The notes under the pieces were generated by a model. It did not search any database. It was not told where the DNA came from and worked only from the letters and a program-made list of their open reading frames with translations. The translations under genes were made by a program, and so were the position numbers. Positions 47,646-58,800 of a DNA stretch of 64,000 nt are shown here, one piece after another (the stretch's first letter is position 1; each line of letters opens with the position of its first letter). This stretch comes from Tessaracoccus oleiagri. GTDB taxonomy: Bacteria; Actinomycetota; Actinomycetes; Propionibacteriales; Propionibacteriaceae. The stretch lies in NCBI RefSeq assembly GCF_900103275.1, contig NZ_FNGP01000001.1:62001-126000 (forward strand), given 5' to 3'.

Positions 47646-49261
47646 GACTCGGCACCCGGGCGTCGGCGCTCGCCATCACCCAGTCCGAGCTGGTGGCCGA
47701 CCGCCTCCGCGCGCTCGGCCACGACGTCGAACTCGTCCGGATCCGCACCGGCGGCGACGTCGAGAAGGGTTCGCTCACCCGGCTCGGCTCGCTCGGCGTC
47801 TTCGCCGCCGAACTCCGCACGGCGATCCTCGACGGCCGCTGCGACTTCGCGGTCCACTCCCTGAAGGACCTGCCCACGGCCGCGGTGCCCGGGCTCACCA
47901 TCGCCGCGGTCCCCGGGCGCGAGGACCCCAGCGACGCGCTGTGCGCCGGGGGCCGGACCCTCGCCGAACTCCCCGCCGGCGCCACCGTCGGCACCGGCTC
48001 GCCCCGCCGGGTGGCCCAGCTGCGGAGGCTGCGGCCGGACCTCCGCTACGTCGACGTACGCGGCAACGTCGGCACCCGCCTCGCCCGCGTCGCCGACGGG
48101 GACCTCGACGCGGTCGTGCTCGCCGCCGCCGGCCTGAGGCGGCTCGGGCTCGAGCACGAGATCGACGACCTGCTCCCCATCCTTCCCGCGCCCGGCCAGG
48201 GTGCGCTGGCGCTCGAGTGCCGCGAGAACGCCGAAGAGGTGCTCGCCGCCCTCCGCGAACTCGACGACCCCGACGTCCACCGGGCGGTCGACGCCGAGCG
48301 CGCCGTCCTCGCCGGGCTCGGCGGCGGCTGCGCCGCCCCCATCGCGGCGCACGCCTCCGACGGCGTGCTGCGCGCTGGCGTCTTCTCGGTCGACGGGGAA
48401 TCCGCGGCCACCAGCGAGGTGCCGCTGGGCGCCCACTCCGCCGGCGAGGCCGTCCGCGAGCTCCTCGCGCGGGGCGCCGACCGCGTCACCGACCTCGCCG
48501 CGGCCCGCGAGTCGCGGCTGGCCGAGCTCCACGACGACGCCTCGCTCTGGCGCGGCGACGTGACGCTCGCCGGCGCCCAGGTGCTGCTCCCCCGCCCCGA
48601 CGGGCCGCTCGCCGACGGGCTCCGCGCCGCCGGTGCCGAGGTGACCACCTGCCCCGTCCAGCGGACGGTGACGCTCCCCGTCGACCGCACGCTCGAGGGC
48701 GCCGACTGGGTGGTCCTCACCTCCGCCGCCACCCTCCCGGCACTCGCCGAGCTGGGCCTGACGATCCCCACCAGCGCGCGCGTCGCCGCGGTCGGGGAGG
48801 CCACGGCCGAGGCCGTGCGTCGGGCCGGGCACTCCGTCGACCTCGTCCCAAGAGGGCAGGCCACCGCCGCCGCGCTCGTCGACGCGTTCCCCCCTGGTCC
48901 GGGCCGCGTCGCGGTCCCCGGCTCCGCGCTGTCCTCACCCACGCTCGCCACCGGGCTGGAGGCGAAGGGCTACGCTGTCACCCGTCTGCCGGTGTACACG
49001 GTGGAGCCGGTCGAGCGGGTCCCGGAGGCGGTCCAGCGGGCCTGGGACTCCGGCCAGTTCGACGTGGTGGTCATCACCGCCGGCTCCGTCGGCGAGGCGT
49101 TCGCGTCGCTGCTCGGCTGGCGCGACGACGTCGCAGTGGTGGCGTTCGGGCCGCCGTCCGAGGCGGCGCTGCGCGACGCCGGGGTGCCGGTGGCCGCCAC
49201 GGCCGAAACCCAGGACGCCGACGGACTGGTGCAAGCGATCGGAAGGGTGTGGAAACGATGA
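47636..49261 (+). CDS. hemCD: Fused hydroxymethylbilane synthase and uroporphyrinogen III synthase
   Basis: This 541-residue protein joins HemC (residues about 1-305) and HemD (about 312-541). HemC builds hydroxymethylbilane; its lid [14 protein letters not shown] and the cofactor cysteine in [14 protein letters not shown] are present. HemD closes the ring to uroporphyrinogen III; it shows [25 protein letters not shown] and [15 protein letters not shown]. The fusion would channel the unstable bilane. The start is the ATG at 47636, ten bases within the hemY end, and the stop overlaps hemB (ATGA). Confidence 0.92.
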   Translation: MELRLGTRASALAITQSELVADRLRALGHDVELVRIRTGGDVEKGSLTRLGSLGVFAAELRTAILDGRCDFAVHSLKDLPTAAVPGLTIAAVPGREDPSDALCAGGRTLAELPAGATVGTGSPRRVAQLRRLRPDLRYVDVRGNVGTRLARVADGDLDAVVLAAAGLRRLGLEHEIDDLLPILPAPGQGALALECRENAEEVLAALRELDDPDVHRAVDAERAVLAGLGGGCAAPIAAHASDGVLRAGVFSVDGESAATSEVPLGAHSAGEAVRELLARGADRVTDLAAARESRLAELHDDASLWRGDVTLAGAQVLLPRPDGPLADGLRAAGAEVTTCPVQRTVTLPVDRTLEGADWVVLTSAATLPALAELGLTIPTSARVAAVGEATAEAVRRAGHSVDLVPRGQATAAALVDAFPPGPGRVAVPGSALSSPTLATGLEAKGYAVTRLPVYTVEPVERVPEAVQRAWDSGQFDVVVITAGSVGEAFASLLGWRDDVAVVAFGPPSEAALRDAGVPVAATAETQDADGLVQAIGRVWKR

Positions 49262-50220
49262 TCCCCATGCGACCCCGCAGGCTGCGGCGCACGCCGGCCA
49301 TGCGCCGCCTCGTGCGCGAGGTGGCGGTCCGCCCGTCGCAGCTCGTGCTCCCGGTGTTCGTGGCCGAGGACGAGGGCGACATCTCCTCCATGCCCGGGGT
49401 CCGCCGGCACACCGTCGACGGCATCCGTCGCGTGGCCGAGGACGTGGCCCGCGCGGGCCTCGGCGGCATCATGCTCTTCGGCGTCCCCGACCCCGCCGAC
49501 AAGGACGACGAGGGCACCCAGGCCTGGGCCGAGGACGGCATCCTGCAGCGCGGCATCGCCGCCGCGGTCGACGCCGTCGGCGACGACACCGTCGTCATGG
49601 CGGACACGTGCCTCGACGAGTTCACCTCGCACGGGCACTGCGGCTTCCTCGTCGACGGCGAGGTGGACAACGACGCGACGCTGCCGGCCTACGTCTCGAT
49701 GGCGCTGGCGCAGGCACGCGCGGGCGCCCACGTCGTCGCCCCCTCCGGGATGATGGACGGGCAGGTGGAGGCCATCCGCGCCGGCCTCGACGGCGACGGC
49801 TTCACCGACGTCGCCATCCTCGCCTACGCCGCCAAGTACGCCTCCTCCTTCTACGGCCCCTTCCGCGAGGCCGTCGACTCCACGCTCCAGGGCGACCGCC
49901 GCACCTACCAGCAGGACCCCGCCAACCGCCGCGAGGGCCTGCGCGAGGCCGAGCTCGACCTCGCCGAGGGCGCCGACATGGTCATGGTCAAGCCCGCCGG
50001 CTACTACCTCGACGTCCTCGCCGACGTCGCCGCGATCTCCGACGTGCCCGTCGCCGCCTACCAGGTCTCCGGCGAGTACGCGATGATCGAGGCCGCCGCG
50101 CAACGGGGCTGGATCGACCGCGAGCGCGCGATCGAGGAGTCCGTCACTGCGATCGTCCGCGCGGGCGCCGACATCGTGCTCACCTACTGGGGATTGGAGA
50201 TGGCCTCATGGCTCAAGTGA
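49258..50220 (+). CDS. hemB: Porphobilinogen synthase
   Basis: This 320-residue enzyme condenses two aminolaevulinate molecules. The two Schiff-base lysines lie in [10 protein letters not shown] and [11 protein letters not shown]. The metal-site segment is [15 protein letters not shown], with two cysteines and an aspartate in place of the three-cysteine zinc site, so metal preference may be mixed. [16 protein letters not shown] is the usual magnesium and substrate region. The start is the ATG at 49258, overlapping the hemCD stop. The stop lies within hemL. Confidence 0.95.
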   Translation: MIPMRPRRLRRTPAMRRLVREVAVRPSQLVLPVFVAEDEGDISSMPGVRRHTVDGIRRVAEDVARAGLGGIMLFGVPDPADKDDEGTQAWAEDGILQRGIAAAVDAVGDDTVVMADTCLDEFTSHGHCGFLVDGEVDNDATLPAYVSMALAQARAGAHVVAPSGMMDGQVEAIRAGLDGDGFTDVAILAYAAKYASSFYGPFREAVDSTLQGDRRTYQQDPANRREGLREAELDLAEGADMVMVKPAGYYLDVLADVAAISDVPVAAYQVSGEYAMIEAAAQRGWIDRERAIEESVTAIVRAGADIVLTYWGLEMASWLK

Positions 50221-51503
50221 TCGACACGGACCAGCTGTTCGCCCGCGCGAAGGAGATCATCCCTGGCGGCGTCTCGTCGCCGGTGCGCGCCTTCGGCTCC
50301 GTCGGCGGCACCCCGGTGTTCGTCGGTGAGGCGCACGGCGCGCAGGTCTTCGACGTCAACGGCGTCGGCTACGTCGACCTCGTCTGCTCCTGGGGGCCGG
50401 CGCTGCTCGGCCACGCCCACCCCGGCGTCGTCGAGGCGGTCCGCGAGGCCGCGAAGCGGGGGCTCTCGTTCGGCGCCCCGACGCGGGCCGAGGTGGAGCT
50501 CGCCGAGCTGATCCGCGGCCGCGTGCCGATGGCGCAGCAGGTGCGGTTCGTCTCCACGGGCACCGAGGCGACGATGACCGCCATCCGGCTCGCCCGCGGC
50601 GCCACCGGGCGCGACAAGATCGTGAAGTTCGCCGGCTGCTACCACGGCCACTCCGACGCGCTGCTCGCCGCCGCCGGCTCCGGCGTCGCCACCCAGGGGT
50701 TGCCCGGCTCGGCCGGGGTCACCGCGGCCGCGGCCGCGGACACCATCGTCGTGGAGTACAACGACGCCGAGGCGCTCGCCCGCGTCTTCAAGGAGGCGGG
50801 CGAGCAGATCGCCTGCGTCATCACGGAGTCCGTCCCCGCCAACATGGGGGTCGTGCCGCCCGCCGAGGGCTTCAACGCCGAACTGCGTCGCCTCACCCGC
50901 GAGCACGGGGCGCTGCTCATCGTCGACGAGGTGCTCACCGGCTTCCGCGTCGGCCCCGGCGGCTGGCTCGGCATCGAGGAGGGCACCGACCCCGACCTCG
51001 TCACGTTCGGCAAGGTCGTCGGCGGCGGGATGCCGCTCGCGGCGCTCGCCGGCCGGGCCGAGATCATGCAGCTGCTCGCCCCCGTCGGCCCGGTGTACCA
51101 GGCCGGGACGCTGTCGGGGAACCCGCTCGCCACCGCGGCCGGCATCGCCACCCTCACGCTGGCCGACGCCGACGTGTACGCCCACGTCGACCGCGTCTCG
51201 GCCGAGGTCCAGGCCGCCGTCACCGACGCTCTGACCGCCGCCTCGGTGCCGCACGTCGTGCAGGCCGCGGGCAATCTCTTCTCGGTGTTCTTCCGCGACG
51301 AGCCGGTGCGCAACTACGAGGACGCGAAGGCGCAGGACACCGACGCGTTCCGCCGCTTCTTCCACGCGATGCTCGACCAGCACGTCTCCCTGCCGCCCTC
51401 GGCCTTCGAGGCGTGGTTCCTCTCCTCGGCGCACGACGAGGCCGCCCTGGCCCGCATCGTCGATGCGCTCCCCCGGGCTGCGCGCGCCGCCGCGGAGGGC
51501 TGA
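50208..51503 (+). CDS. hemL: Glutamate-1-semialdehyde 2,1-aminomutase
   Basis: This 431-residue PLP enzyme turns glutamate-1-semialdehyde into 5-aminolaevulinate. The PLP lysine is in [19 protein letters not shown], the aspartate in [14 protein letters not shown], and the gating region is [26 protein letters not shown] at the N terminus is typical. The start is the ATG at 50208, 13 bases inside hemB. It ends the heme operon. Confidence 0.95.
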   Translation: MAQVIDTDQLFARAKEIIPGGVSSPVRAFGSVGGTPVFVGEAHGAQVFDVNGVGYVDLVCSWGPALLGHAHPGVVEAVREAAKRGLSFGAPTRAEVELAELIRGRVPMAQQVRFVSTGTEATMTAIRLARGATGRDKIVKFAGCYHGHSDALLAAAGSGVATQGLPGSAGVTAAAAADTIVVEYNDAEALARVFKEAGEQIACVITESVPANMGVVPPAEGFNAELRRLTREHGALLIVDEVLTGFRVGPGGWLGIEEGTDPDLVTFGKVVGGGMPLAALAGRAEIMQLLAPVGPVYQAGTLSGNPLATAAGIATLTLADADVYAHVDRVSAEVQAAVTDALTAASVPHVVQAAGNLFSVFFRDEPVRNYEDAKAQDTDAFRRFFHAMLDQHVSLPPSAFEAWFLSSAHDEAALARIVDALPRAARAAAEG

Positions 51504-51525
51504 CACCGGTCACTCTCGTCCGCCG

Positions 51526-51544
51526 CAATTGGCCGAACCAATTG
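51526..51544. terminator. Hairpin between hemL and mutA
   Basis: CAATTGG, CCGAA and CCAATTG form a perfect seven-base stem with a five-base loop. Flanking CCGCCG and CGGCGG can extend it. It probably separates the heme and mut units or acts as a leader structure. No cobalamin riboswitch is seen. Confidence 0.5.
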
Positions 51545-51630
51545 CACCCCGGCGGTCCGGCTGGAAAGTCGCTGGACTAGGGTTTTGCACATGGGGTAGT
51601 AAGACGCCCCGGGACCCTGGATGGAGAGTT

Positions 51631-53499
51631 ATGAGCGCTGAGACGCAGGGCTTCAACCTGGCTGCAGACTTCGCCACCCCGACCCAAGAGGACTGGGAGC
51701 GCGAAGTACTGAAGGTGCTGAACCGTGGGCGGCCCGAAGGCAAGCAACTCGGTGTGGAGCAGGCGTACCAGCGCCTGACCAGCACCACGGTCGACGGGCT
51801 GACGATCAAGCCCCTCTACACCCGCGAGGACGGGGCGGCCGAGCTCGGCCACCCGGGCGTGGCGCCGTTCACACGCGGCGCCACCGTCCGCACCGGCGAG
51901 ATGGAGGGCGCCTGGCAGATCGCGCAGCTGCACGAGGACGGTGACGTCGCCACGACCAAGGCGGCCATCCTGGCCGACCTCGAACGCGGCGGCACCGCCG
52001 TCTACCTCCGCGTCGATCCGGACGCGATCGCGGTAGGCGACCTCGCCACCGCGCTGGAGGGCGTGATGGTGGACCTCGCGCCCGTGTACCTGACCTCCCG
52101 CACGCAGCAGCTCGAGGCGGCGCGCGCTCTCGTCGACGTGCTCGCCAAGGGCGACGCCGCGGCGATCAGGGGCAACCTCGGCGTCGACCCGATCGGCGCG
52201 GCTGCGCTGGCCGGCACCGACGCGGACCTGTCCGTGCTCGCCGAGGCCGTCGAGCTCGCCCGCCCCTTCCCGGGGCTGCGGCCGATCGTCGTGGACGCGA
52301 CCATCTTCCACAACGCCGGCGCCGGCGACGTCCACGAGCTGGCGTACGCCGTCGCGGTGGGCGTCGAGTACGTCCGCGCGCTCGTGGGTGCCGGCCTCGG
52401 CGTCGACGAGGCGTTCGACCAGATCCTGTTCCGGGTGTCGGCGACCACCGAGCAGTTCCTCACGATCTCCCGGCTGCGCGCGCTGCGCACCCTGTGGAAC
52501 CGCGTCGGTGAGGTCGTAGGCGTATCGGAGGAGCACCGCGGTGCGCTCCAGCACGCGGTCACGTCGCTGCGGCAGCTGAGCCGCGACGACGCATACGTCA
52601 ACATCCTGCGCACCACGATCTCGACGTTCGCCGTCTCCGCGGGCGGCGCCGAGGTGCAGACGGTGCTGCCGTTCGACACCGTGGTGGGCCTGCCCAGCGA
52701 CTTCTCCCGCCGCATCGCCCGCAACGTGCAGATCCTGCTCGGCGAGGAGTCCAACATCGGCCGCGTCAACGACCCGGCCGGCGGCTCCTTCTACGTCGAG
52801 TCGATGACCGCGCAGCTCGCCGAGAAGGCCTGGGAGGTGTTCCAGTCCCTCGACGCGGCCGGCTTCGCCAGCGCGCTCGCCGACGGCACCATCGCCGCGC
52901 AGCTCGAGGAGCTCAACCGTGTCCGGGCCCAGCTGCTCGCGACGCGGAAGCTGCCGCTCACCGGTGTGTCGATGTTCCCCAACCCGACCGAGAAGCGCAT
53001 CCCCGCCAAGGCTCGGCCCGAGGCACCCGCGCTCGGCGGGCTGCAGGTCGTCCGCGACGCGCAGGTCTTCGAGGACCTCCGGGACCGCTCCGACGAGGCC
53101 CGCGCCGCCGGCAACCCGCCCAAGGTGCTGCTCGCGTGCCTCGGCCAGCGCCGCGACTTCGGCGCCCGCGAGGGCTTCACCTCGAACCTGTTCCAGGTGG
53201 CCGGCATCGAGACGGTGGTCGCGGAAGGCGAGCACGCGAGCGACTTCGCCCGCCAGCTGGCCGAGACGGGCGCCACCGTGGCGGTCCTGTGCTCCAACAG
53301 CGCCTGGTACGAGAAGCAGGGGCTCGCCGTGGCCCGCGCGCTCAAGGAGGTGGGCGCCCGGCAGGTGCTCCTCGCCGGCCAGATCAAGGAGCTCGGCGTG
53401 GAGGACACGCAGGGCGCCATCGACGGCAACGTCTTCGACGGCATGAACGTCGTGGAGCTCCTCCGCTCCACCCTGGACCTGATGGGAGCCAGCAAGTGA
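51631..53499 (+). CDS. mutA: Methylmalonyl-CoA mutase, small subunit
   Basis: This is the 622-residue beta subunit of the heterodimeric methylmalonyl-CoA mutase. It has the TIM-barrel domain (residues about 40-430) and a degenerate cobalamin domain (residues about 490-622). The latter lacks the DxHxxG motif ([14 protein letters not shown] instead), as is normal for the non-catalytic subunit. The enzyme interconverts methylmalonyl- and succinyl-CoA in propionate formation. It starts at the ATG at 51631 behind GGAGAG. The stop overlaps mutB (GTGA). Confidence 0.95.
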   Translation: MSAETQGFNLAADFATPTQEDWEREVLKVLNRGRPEGKQLGVEQAYQRLTSTTVDGLTIKPLYTREDGAAELGHPGVAPFTRGATVRTGEMEGAWQIAQLHEDGDVATTKAAILADLERGGTAVYLRVDPDAIAVGDLATALEGVMVDLAPVYLTSRTQQLEAARALVDVLAKGDAAAIRGNLGVDPIGAAALAGTDADLSVLAEAVELARPFPGLRPIVVDATIFHNAGAGDVHELAYAVAVGVEYVRALVGAGLGVDEAFDQILFRVSATTEQFLTISRLRALRTLWNRVGEVVGVSEEHRGALQHAVTSLRQLSRDDAYVNILRTTISTFAVSAGGAEVQTVLPFDTVVGLPSDFSRRIARNVQILLGEESNIGRVNDPAGGSFYVESMTAQLAEKAWEVFQSLDAAGFASALADGTIAAQLEELNRVRAQLLATRKLPLTGVSMFPNPTEKRIPAKARPEAPALGGLQVVRDAQVFEDLRDRSDEARAAGNPPKVLLACLGQRRDFGAREGFTSNLFQVAGIETVVAEGEHASDFARQLAETGATVAVLCSNSAWYEKQGLAVARALKEVGARQVLLAGQIKELGVEDTQGAIDGNVFDGMNVVELLRSTLDLMGASK

Positions 53500-55676
53500 A
53501 CTTCCCCCGCTTCTCCGACGTCGAGCTCGGCCAGTCGGCGCCGAGCAAGGACCACCACCGCTTCGACGAGATCCTCGGCGCCTCCGGCTACTCGCACGGC
53601 TGGCAGACCCCCGAGCACATCCTCGTCCCGCCGCTGTTCGGTGACGAGGACCTCGCCGGCCTCGACTTCCTGGACACGCGGCCGGGCATCCCGCCGTTCC
53701 TGCGCGGCCCCTACGCCACCATGTACGTCAACCAGCCGTGGACCATCCGCCAGTACGCGGGCTTCTCCACCGCCGAGGAGTCGAACGCGTTCTACCGCCG
53801 CAACCTCGCGGCCGGCCAGAAGGGCCTGTCGATCGCGTTCGACCTCGCCACCCACCGCGGCTACGACTCCGACCACCCCCGGGTGGCCGGCGACGTCGGC
53901 ATGGCGGGCGTGGCCGTCGACTCCATCCTGGACATGCGGCAGCTGTTCGACGGCATCCCGCTCGACCAGATGTCGGTGTCGATGACGATGAACGGCGCCG
54001 TGCTGCCCGTGCTGGCGCTCTACGTCGTCGCGGCCGAGGAGCAGGGCGTGCGCTACGACCAGCTCGCGGGGACCATCCAGAACGACATCCTCAAGGAGTT
54101 CATGGTCCGCAACACCTACATCTACCCGCCGGCGCCGTCGATGCGGATCATCGCGGACATCTTCGCGTTCACGAGCGCGAACATGCCGAAGTTCAACTCG
54201 ATCTCGATCTCCGGCTACCACATGCAGGAGGCGGGCGCGACGGCCGACATCGAGATGGCCTACACGCTGGCCGACGGCGTCGAGTACATCCGCGCCGGCG
54301 AATCGGTGGGGCTGAACGTCGACCAGTTCGCGCCGCGCCTGTCGTTCTTCTGGGCGGTGGGCATGAACTTCTACATGGAGGTCGCCAAGATGCGCGCCGC
54401 GCGCATGCTGTGGGCGAAGCTCGTGAAGGAGTTCGGGCCGAAGAACCCCAAGTCGATGAGCCTGCGGACCCACTCGCAGACCTCGGGTTGGTCGCTGACC
54501 GCGCAGGACGTCTACAACAACGTCGTCCGCACCTGCATGGAGGCCATGGCCGCCACGCAGGGCCACACCCAGTCGCTGCACACGAACGCGCTCGACGAGG
54601 CCATCGCCCTGCCCACCGACTTCTCCGCCCGCATCGCCCGCAACACGCAGCTGTTCCTGCAGCACGAGTCGGGCACGACGAAGACCGTCGACCCCTGGGC
54701 GGGTTCCGCCTACGTCGAGAAGCTGACCCGCGAGCTGGCCGTGAAGGCGTGGGAGCGGATCCGCGAGGTCGAGGAGGCCGGCGGCATGGCCAAGGCCATC
54801 GAGGCCGGCATCCCCAAGATGCGCATCGAGGAGGCGGCCGCCCGCACCCAGGCCCGCATCGACTCCGGCCGCCAACCGGTGATCGGCGTCAACAAGTACC
54901 AGCTCGAGAACGAGGACGACCTGGAGGTGCTCAAGGTCGACAACAAGTCGGTCCGCGAGCAGCAGATCGCCAAGCTCGAGCGTCTCCGCGCGGAGCGCGA
55001 CGAGGCCGCGACGCAGGCGGCGCTGGAGCGCCTCACCTGGGTGGCCGCCAACCCCGACCCGACCGACCCGGAGCGCAACCTCCTCAAGCTCTCCATCGAC
55101 GCGGCCCGCGCGAAGGCGTCCGTCGGGGAGATCTCCGACGCCCTGGAGAAGGTCTTCAACCGCTACACCGCCCAGATCCGTACGATCAGTGGTGTGTATC
55201 GCAAGGAGACCGGTTCCTCGGACAAGGTCGACGACGCCCGCCGGCTCGTCGAGGAGTTCGAGGCGCGAGAGGGACGACGCCCGCGCATCCTCGTCGCCAA
55301 GATGGGGCAGGACGGCCACGACCGCGGCCAGAAGGTGATCGCCACCGCCTACGCCGACCTCGGTATGGATGTCGACGTCGGCCCGCTGTTCCAGACGCCC
55401 GAGGAGGTCGCCCGCCAGGCCGTCGAGTCCGACGTGCACATCGTCGGCGTCTCCTCGCTCGCCGCCGGCCACCTCACCCTGGTGCCGGCGCTGCGGGAGG
55501 AGCTGGACAAGCTGGGCCGCGAGGACCTGATGATCGTCGTGGGCGGCGTCATCCCGGCGCAGGACTTCGAGGAGCTCCGGGCGTCCGGGGCCGACGCGAT
55601 CTACCCGCCCGGCACCAACATCCCCGAAGCCGCGATCGACCTGCTCACGAAGCTCAACGCCCGCCTCGCCGAGTAG
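53496..55676 (+). CDS. mutB: Methylmalonyl-CoA mutase, large catalytic subunit
   Basis: This 726-residue catalytic subunit uses adenosylcobalamin for the radical rearrangement of methylmalonyl-CoA to succinyl-CoA. The barrel contains [20 protein letters not shown] and [14 protein letters not shown]. The cobalamin domain has the histidine ligand in [13 protein letters not shown], followed by [10 protein letters not shown]. It begins at the GTG at 53496, overlapping mutA, with no separate ribosome-binding site. This is the key enzyme of the Wood-Werkman propionate cycle. Confidence 0.97.
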   Translation: MNFPRFSDVELGQSAPSKDHHRFDEILGASGYSHGWQTPEHILVPPLFGDEDLAGLDFLDTRPGIPPFLRGPYATMYVNQPWTIRQYAGFSTAEESNAFYRRNLAAGQKGLSIAFDLATHRGYDSDHPRVAGDVGMAGVAVDSILDMRQLFDGIPLDQMSVSMTMNGAVLPVLALYVVAAEEQGVRYDQLAGTIQNDILKEFMVRNTYIYPPAPSMRIIADIFAFTSANMPKFNSISISGYHMQEAGATADIEMAYTLADGVEYIRAGESVGLNVDQFAPRLSFFWAVGMNFYMEVAKMRAARMLWAKLVKEFGPKNPKSMSLRTHSQTSGWSLTAQDVYNNVVRTCMEAMAATQGHTQSLHTNALDEAIALPTDFSARIARNTQLFLQHESGTTKTVDPWAGSAYVEKLTRELAVKAWERIREVEEAGGMAKAIEAGIPKMRIEEAAARTQARIDSGRQPVIGVNKYQLENEDDLEVLKVDNKSVREQQIAKLERLRAERDEAATQAALERLTWVAANPDPTDPERNLLKLSIDAARAKASVGEISDALEKVFNRYTAQIRTISGVYRKETGSSDKVDDARRLVEEFEAREGRRPRILVAKMGQDGHDRGQKVIATAYADLGMDVDVGPLFQTPEEVARQAVESDVHIVGVSSLAAGHLTLVPALREELDKLGREDLMIVVGGVIPAQDFEELRASGADAIYPPGTNIPEAAIDLLTKLNARLAE

Positions 55677-55690
55677 CCGCCGACGAAGAG

Positions 55691-55724
55691 AATGCCCGCT
55701 CCCTCAACCGAGGGGGCGGGCATT
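55691..55724. terminator. Terminator of the mut operon
   Basis: AATGCCCGCTCCCTC and GAGGGGGCGGGCATT form a 15-base stem with one wobble, with TTCTTCC following. It lies 14 bases after the mutB stop. Confidence 0.85.
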
Positions 55725-55754
55725 TCTTCCTCTCCCCCCCCCCCTTGCAGGGGA

Positions 55755-55785
55755 GGGGGCGCCACCGGTTCCAGATGGCGCCCCT
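55755..55785. terminator. Second hairpin, for the convergent surface-protein gene
   Basis: GGGGCGCCA and TGGCGCCCC form a nine-base stem around CCGGTTCCAGA. It lies 29 bases after the 3' end of the minus-strand surface-protein gene. A run of ten C residues lies between the two hairpins. Confidence 0.65.
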
Positions 55786-55813
55786 CCCTTCCAGGGGGTG
55801 ATCGGGTGACGAA

Positions 55814-58800
55814 CTACATCAGCTCGTCCTCGCGACGCACCACGAGGAGCGTCGCCATGGCCGCCGGGGCGGCGGGCACGGGGCCCGGCGCACCGGTGGA
55901 GGGCAGTCCCGGCGAGACCGCCGTCGGGGGCACGCGGAACCTCACGGTCGCCTCGTCCTCCTGATCGGTCTCGACGATCCACGCCAGGTTGTCGATCACC
56001 ACCGCGCCGGGCACGAAGCCCGCCACGACGTTGCGGCTGTACCGGAACTCGGTGGGCTCGCCCGCCTCGTTCCACTCGGCCGTGCCGAGTTCGATGACCG
56101 CGTTCTCGTTGTTGTTGAAGATGTCCGACACGTGGATCGTGCGGTTCGTCTCGTTGACGGTGACGTCGTAGTCGGCGACGAAGTCGACCGACTGGGACGT
56201 GCCGTCCTCGGACTCCCACGTGACCGTCGCCGTGTTCACGCCGCCCGCTTCCGGATCGGCGTCACCCGTGACGGTGCAGGAGTACGTGACCACGACGGTC
56301 GCGCCCGGCTCGACCGTGACGTCACCGCCCGTGAGCGTGCAGTCCCACGCGGCGTCGGAGACGACGTCGCTGACGGACACGTCGACCGCCTTGTAGGCGT
56401 TCGGGTTGGTGACGCTGATCGCACCGGTCATCTCGGACCTCGTGTACCGGTAGCCCTCGGGCGTCACGGTGACGACGTACTCGGCCCGCAGCGTGGTGCC
56501 GCCCGCGACGAGACCGAAGTCCGCGTTCACGGCCTCCTTCTCGATCGACCACAGGTACTCCACGTCCACGGCGGCCTCGACCGTCTTGGAGATCACCAGG
56601 TCCTCCTCCGCGCAGATCTCGGTGGAGGCGTCGTCCTCGTCGAGGACCACGTCGTCGCTGCCGGTCACGTGTGCGACGTTGACGACCGTGAGGCACTCAC
56701 CCAGCGGCACCTCCACCAGCGTGACGTAGGTGTAGGTGACGGTGTCGCCGGCCACGACCGCGTCGAGTTCGGAGACGGCGCTGAGCGCGCCGCCCTCACC
56801 CACGCTGACGGTGCCGAGGTCGCGAGCCTCGTCGTCGCCGAACATGTCGGCCACGCTGACGGGGTTGTTGAACTCGCTGACGTCCCACACGACCGCCGCG
56901 GGGTCGGACTCCACCAGGACGGGATCGCCCAGGAGGCCGGTGCTCACGACCGAGGCGACGTTGACGTCGTCCCCGGGCACGAAGCCGGACGGCACCGCGC
57001 AGCTGTAGTCGAGCGTGACCGAGCTGTTGGCCGCCAGCACGCCCTCGGCGTCGGTGACCTCGCAGTCGAGGCCCGCGAACACGTCGGAGACGGAGTAGTC
57101 CTTCTCCCAGGCGTTGTCGTTGACGATCGTGATCTCGCCGGTGACCGAGTAGTTGCTGCGCGTGAAGCCCTCGTAGGTGAGGACCACGTCGTAGGTGAGC
57201 TCGGCCATGTTGCCGTCGACGATCTCGGTGGCGGTCGGGTCGACCGTCTTCTCGATGGACCAGTCGTGCGTCAGGTCGTAGGACCCGGCCACGGTCTTGG
57301 TGACCGTCAGGCCCGTCTCGGCGCACACCTCGCTGGAGGCGTCGTCCGAATCGAGCACGACCTCGCCGTCGACCACACGCGCCGTGTTGTCGAACGTCAC
57401 GCACTCCCCGAGGACGCCGTCGACGTCCTTCGAGTAGTCGAACGTCACCGTCGAACCGTCCACCACGCCCTCGGACGCGGTGAGCGTGCCGTCGTCCCCG
57501 ACACTGATCGTGCCGAGCGTGACGGGCTCCTCCGAGCCGGACGTGTCGGTGATCGTCACCGGGTTGTGGAACTCGTCCACGTCCCACGCCACCGTCGCCG
57601 GGGCGCTGGTGACCATCTCGGTCTCGCCGAACACGTCGAACAGCACGACCGCGACGTTCTGGTCCGCGTCACTGGGCTCGAAGCCCTCGGGGATCATGCA
57701 GTCGTAGTCGAGGACCACCGAGCCGCCGGCCGGAATTGTTCCCGTCGCCTCCGCGATCGAGCAGTCCACGCCGGCGAACGTGTCGGCGACGGTGTAGCTC
57801 CGCGCCGCTGCGTTCGGGTTCTCGATCGTGATCTGGCCCGACACGAGGAAGTCGCTCAGCGTGACCCCGTCGTGCGTGACGACCACCTGGTAGTCCAGCG
57901 TGGCGCCGGTCTCGTTCTCGAGATCGGTGCTCTCCGGGTCGACCGTCTTGTCGATGGACCAGTTGTGGGTGAGGTCGTACGACCCCGCCACCGTCTTGGT
58001 CACCACCAGGTCGGCCTCGGCACACACCTCGCTGGAGGCGTCGTCGGAGTCGAGCACCACCTCACCGTCGACCACACGAGCGGTGTTGTCGAACGCCACG
58101 CACTCGCCGTAGACGCCATTGACGTCCTTCGAGTAGTCGAACGTCACCGTGGAGCCGTCCACCACGCCCTCGGACGCGGTGAGCGTCCCGTCGGCGCCCA
58201 CACTGATCGTGGCGAGGGTGACCGGGGCATCGGACTCGAAGGTGTCGGTGATCGTCACCGGGTTGTGGAACTCGTCCACCACCCACTCGACAGTGGCCGG
58301 CGCGCTGGTGACCGTGTCGGTCTCGCCGAACACGTCGAACGACACCGTGGCGACGTTCTCGTCGGCCTCGCCCGGGGCGAAGTCGGCCGGCACCGTGCAG
58401 GTGTAGTCGAGGACCACCGAGCCGCCCGCCGCGATCGTGCCCGTCGCATCCTCGACGTCGCACTCCACGCCGGCGAACACGTCGCTCACGGAGTAGTCGC
58501 TCTCGGAGTTGTTCGGGTTCTCGATCGTGATCTGGCCCGACACGAGGAAGTCGCTCAGCGTGACCCCGTCGTGCGTGACGACCACCTGGTAGTCGAGCGT
58601 GGTGCCCGTCTCGTTGCGCAGGTTGGTCTGCGTCGGGTCCACGGTCTTGTCGATGGACCAGTTGTGGGTGAGGTCGTAGGACCCGGCGACGGTCTTGGTC
58701 ACCACGAGGTCGGCCTCGGCGCACACCTCGCTGGAGGCGTCATCCGAATCGAGCACGACCTCGCCGTCCACGACTCGAGCGGTGTTGTCGAACGTCACGC

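Noticed and set aside
51504-51630. Cobalamin riboswitch upstream of mutA
   Set aside because: The 127-base leader has a simple hairpin but no B12-box-like sequence or multi-stem core.
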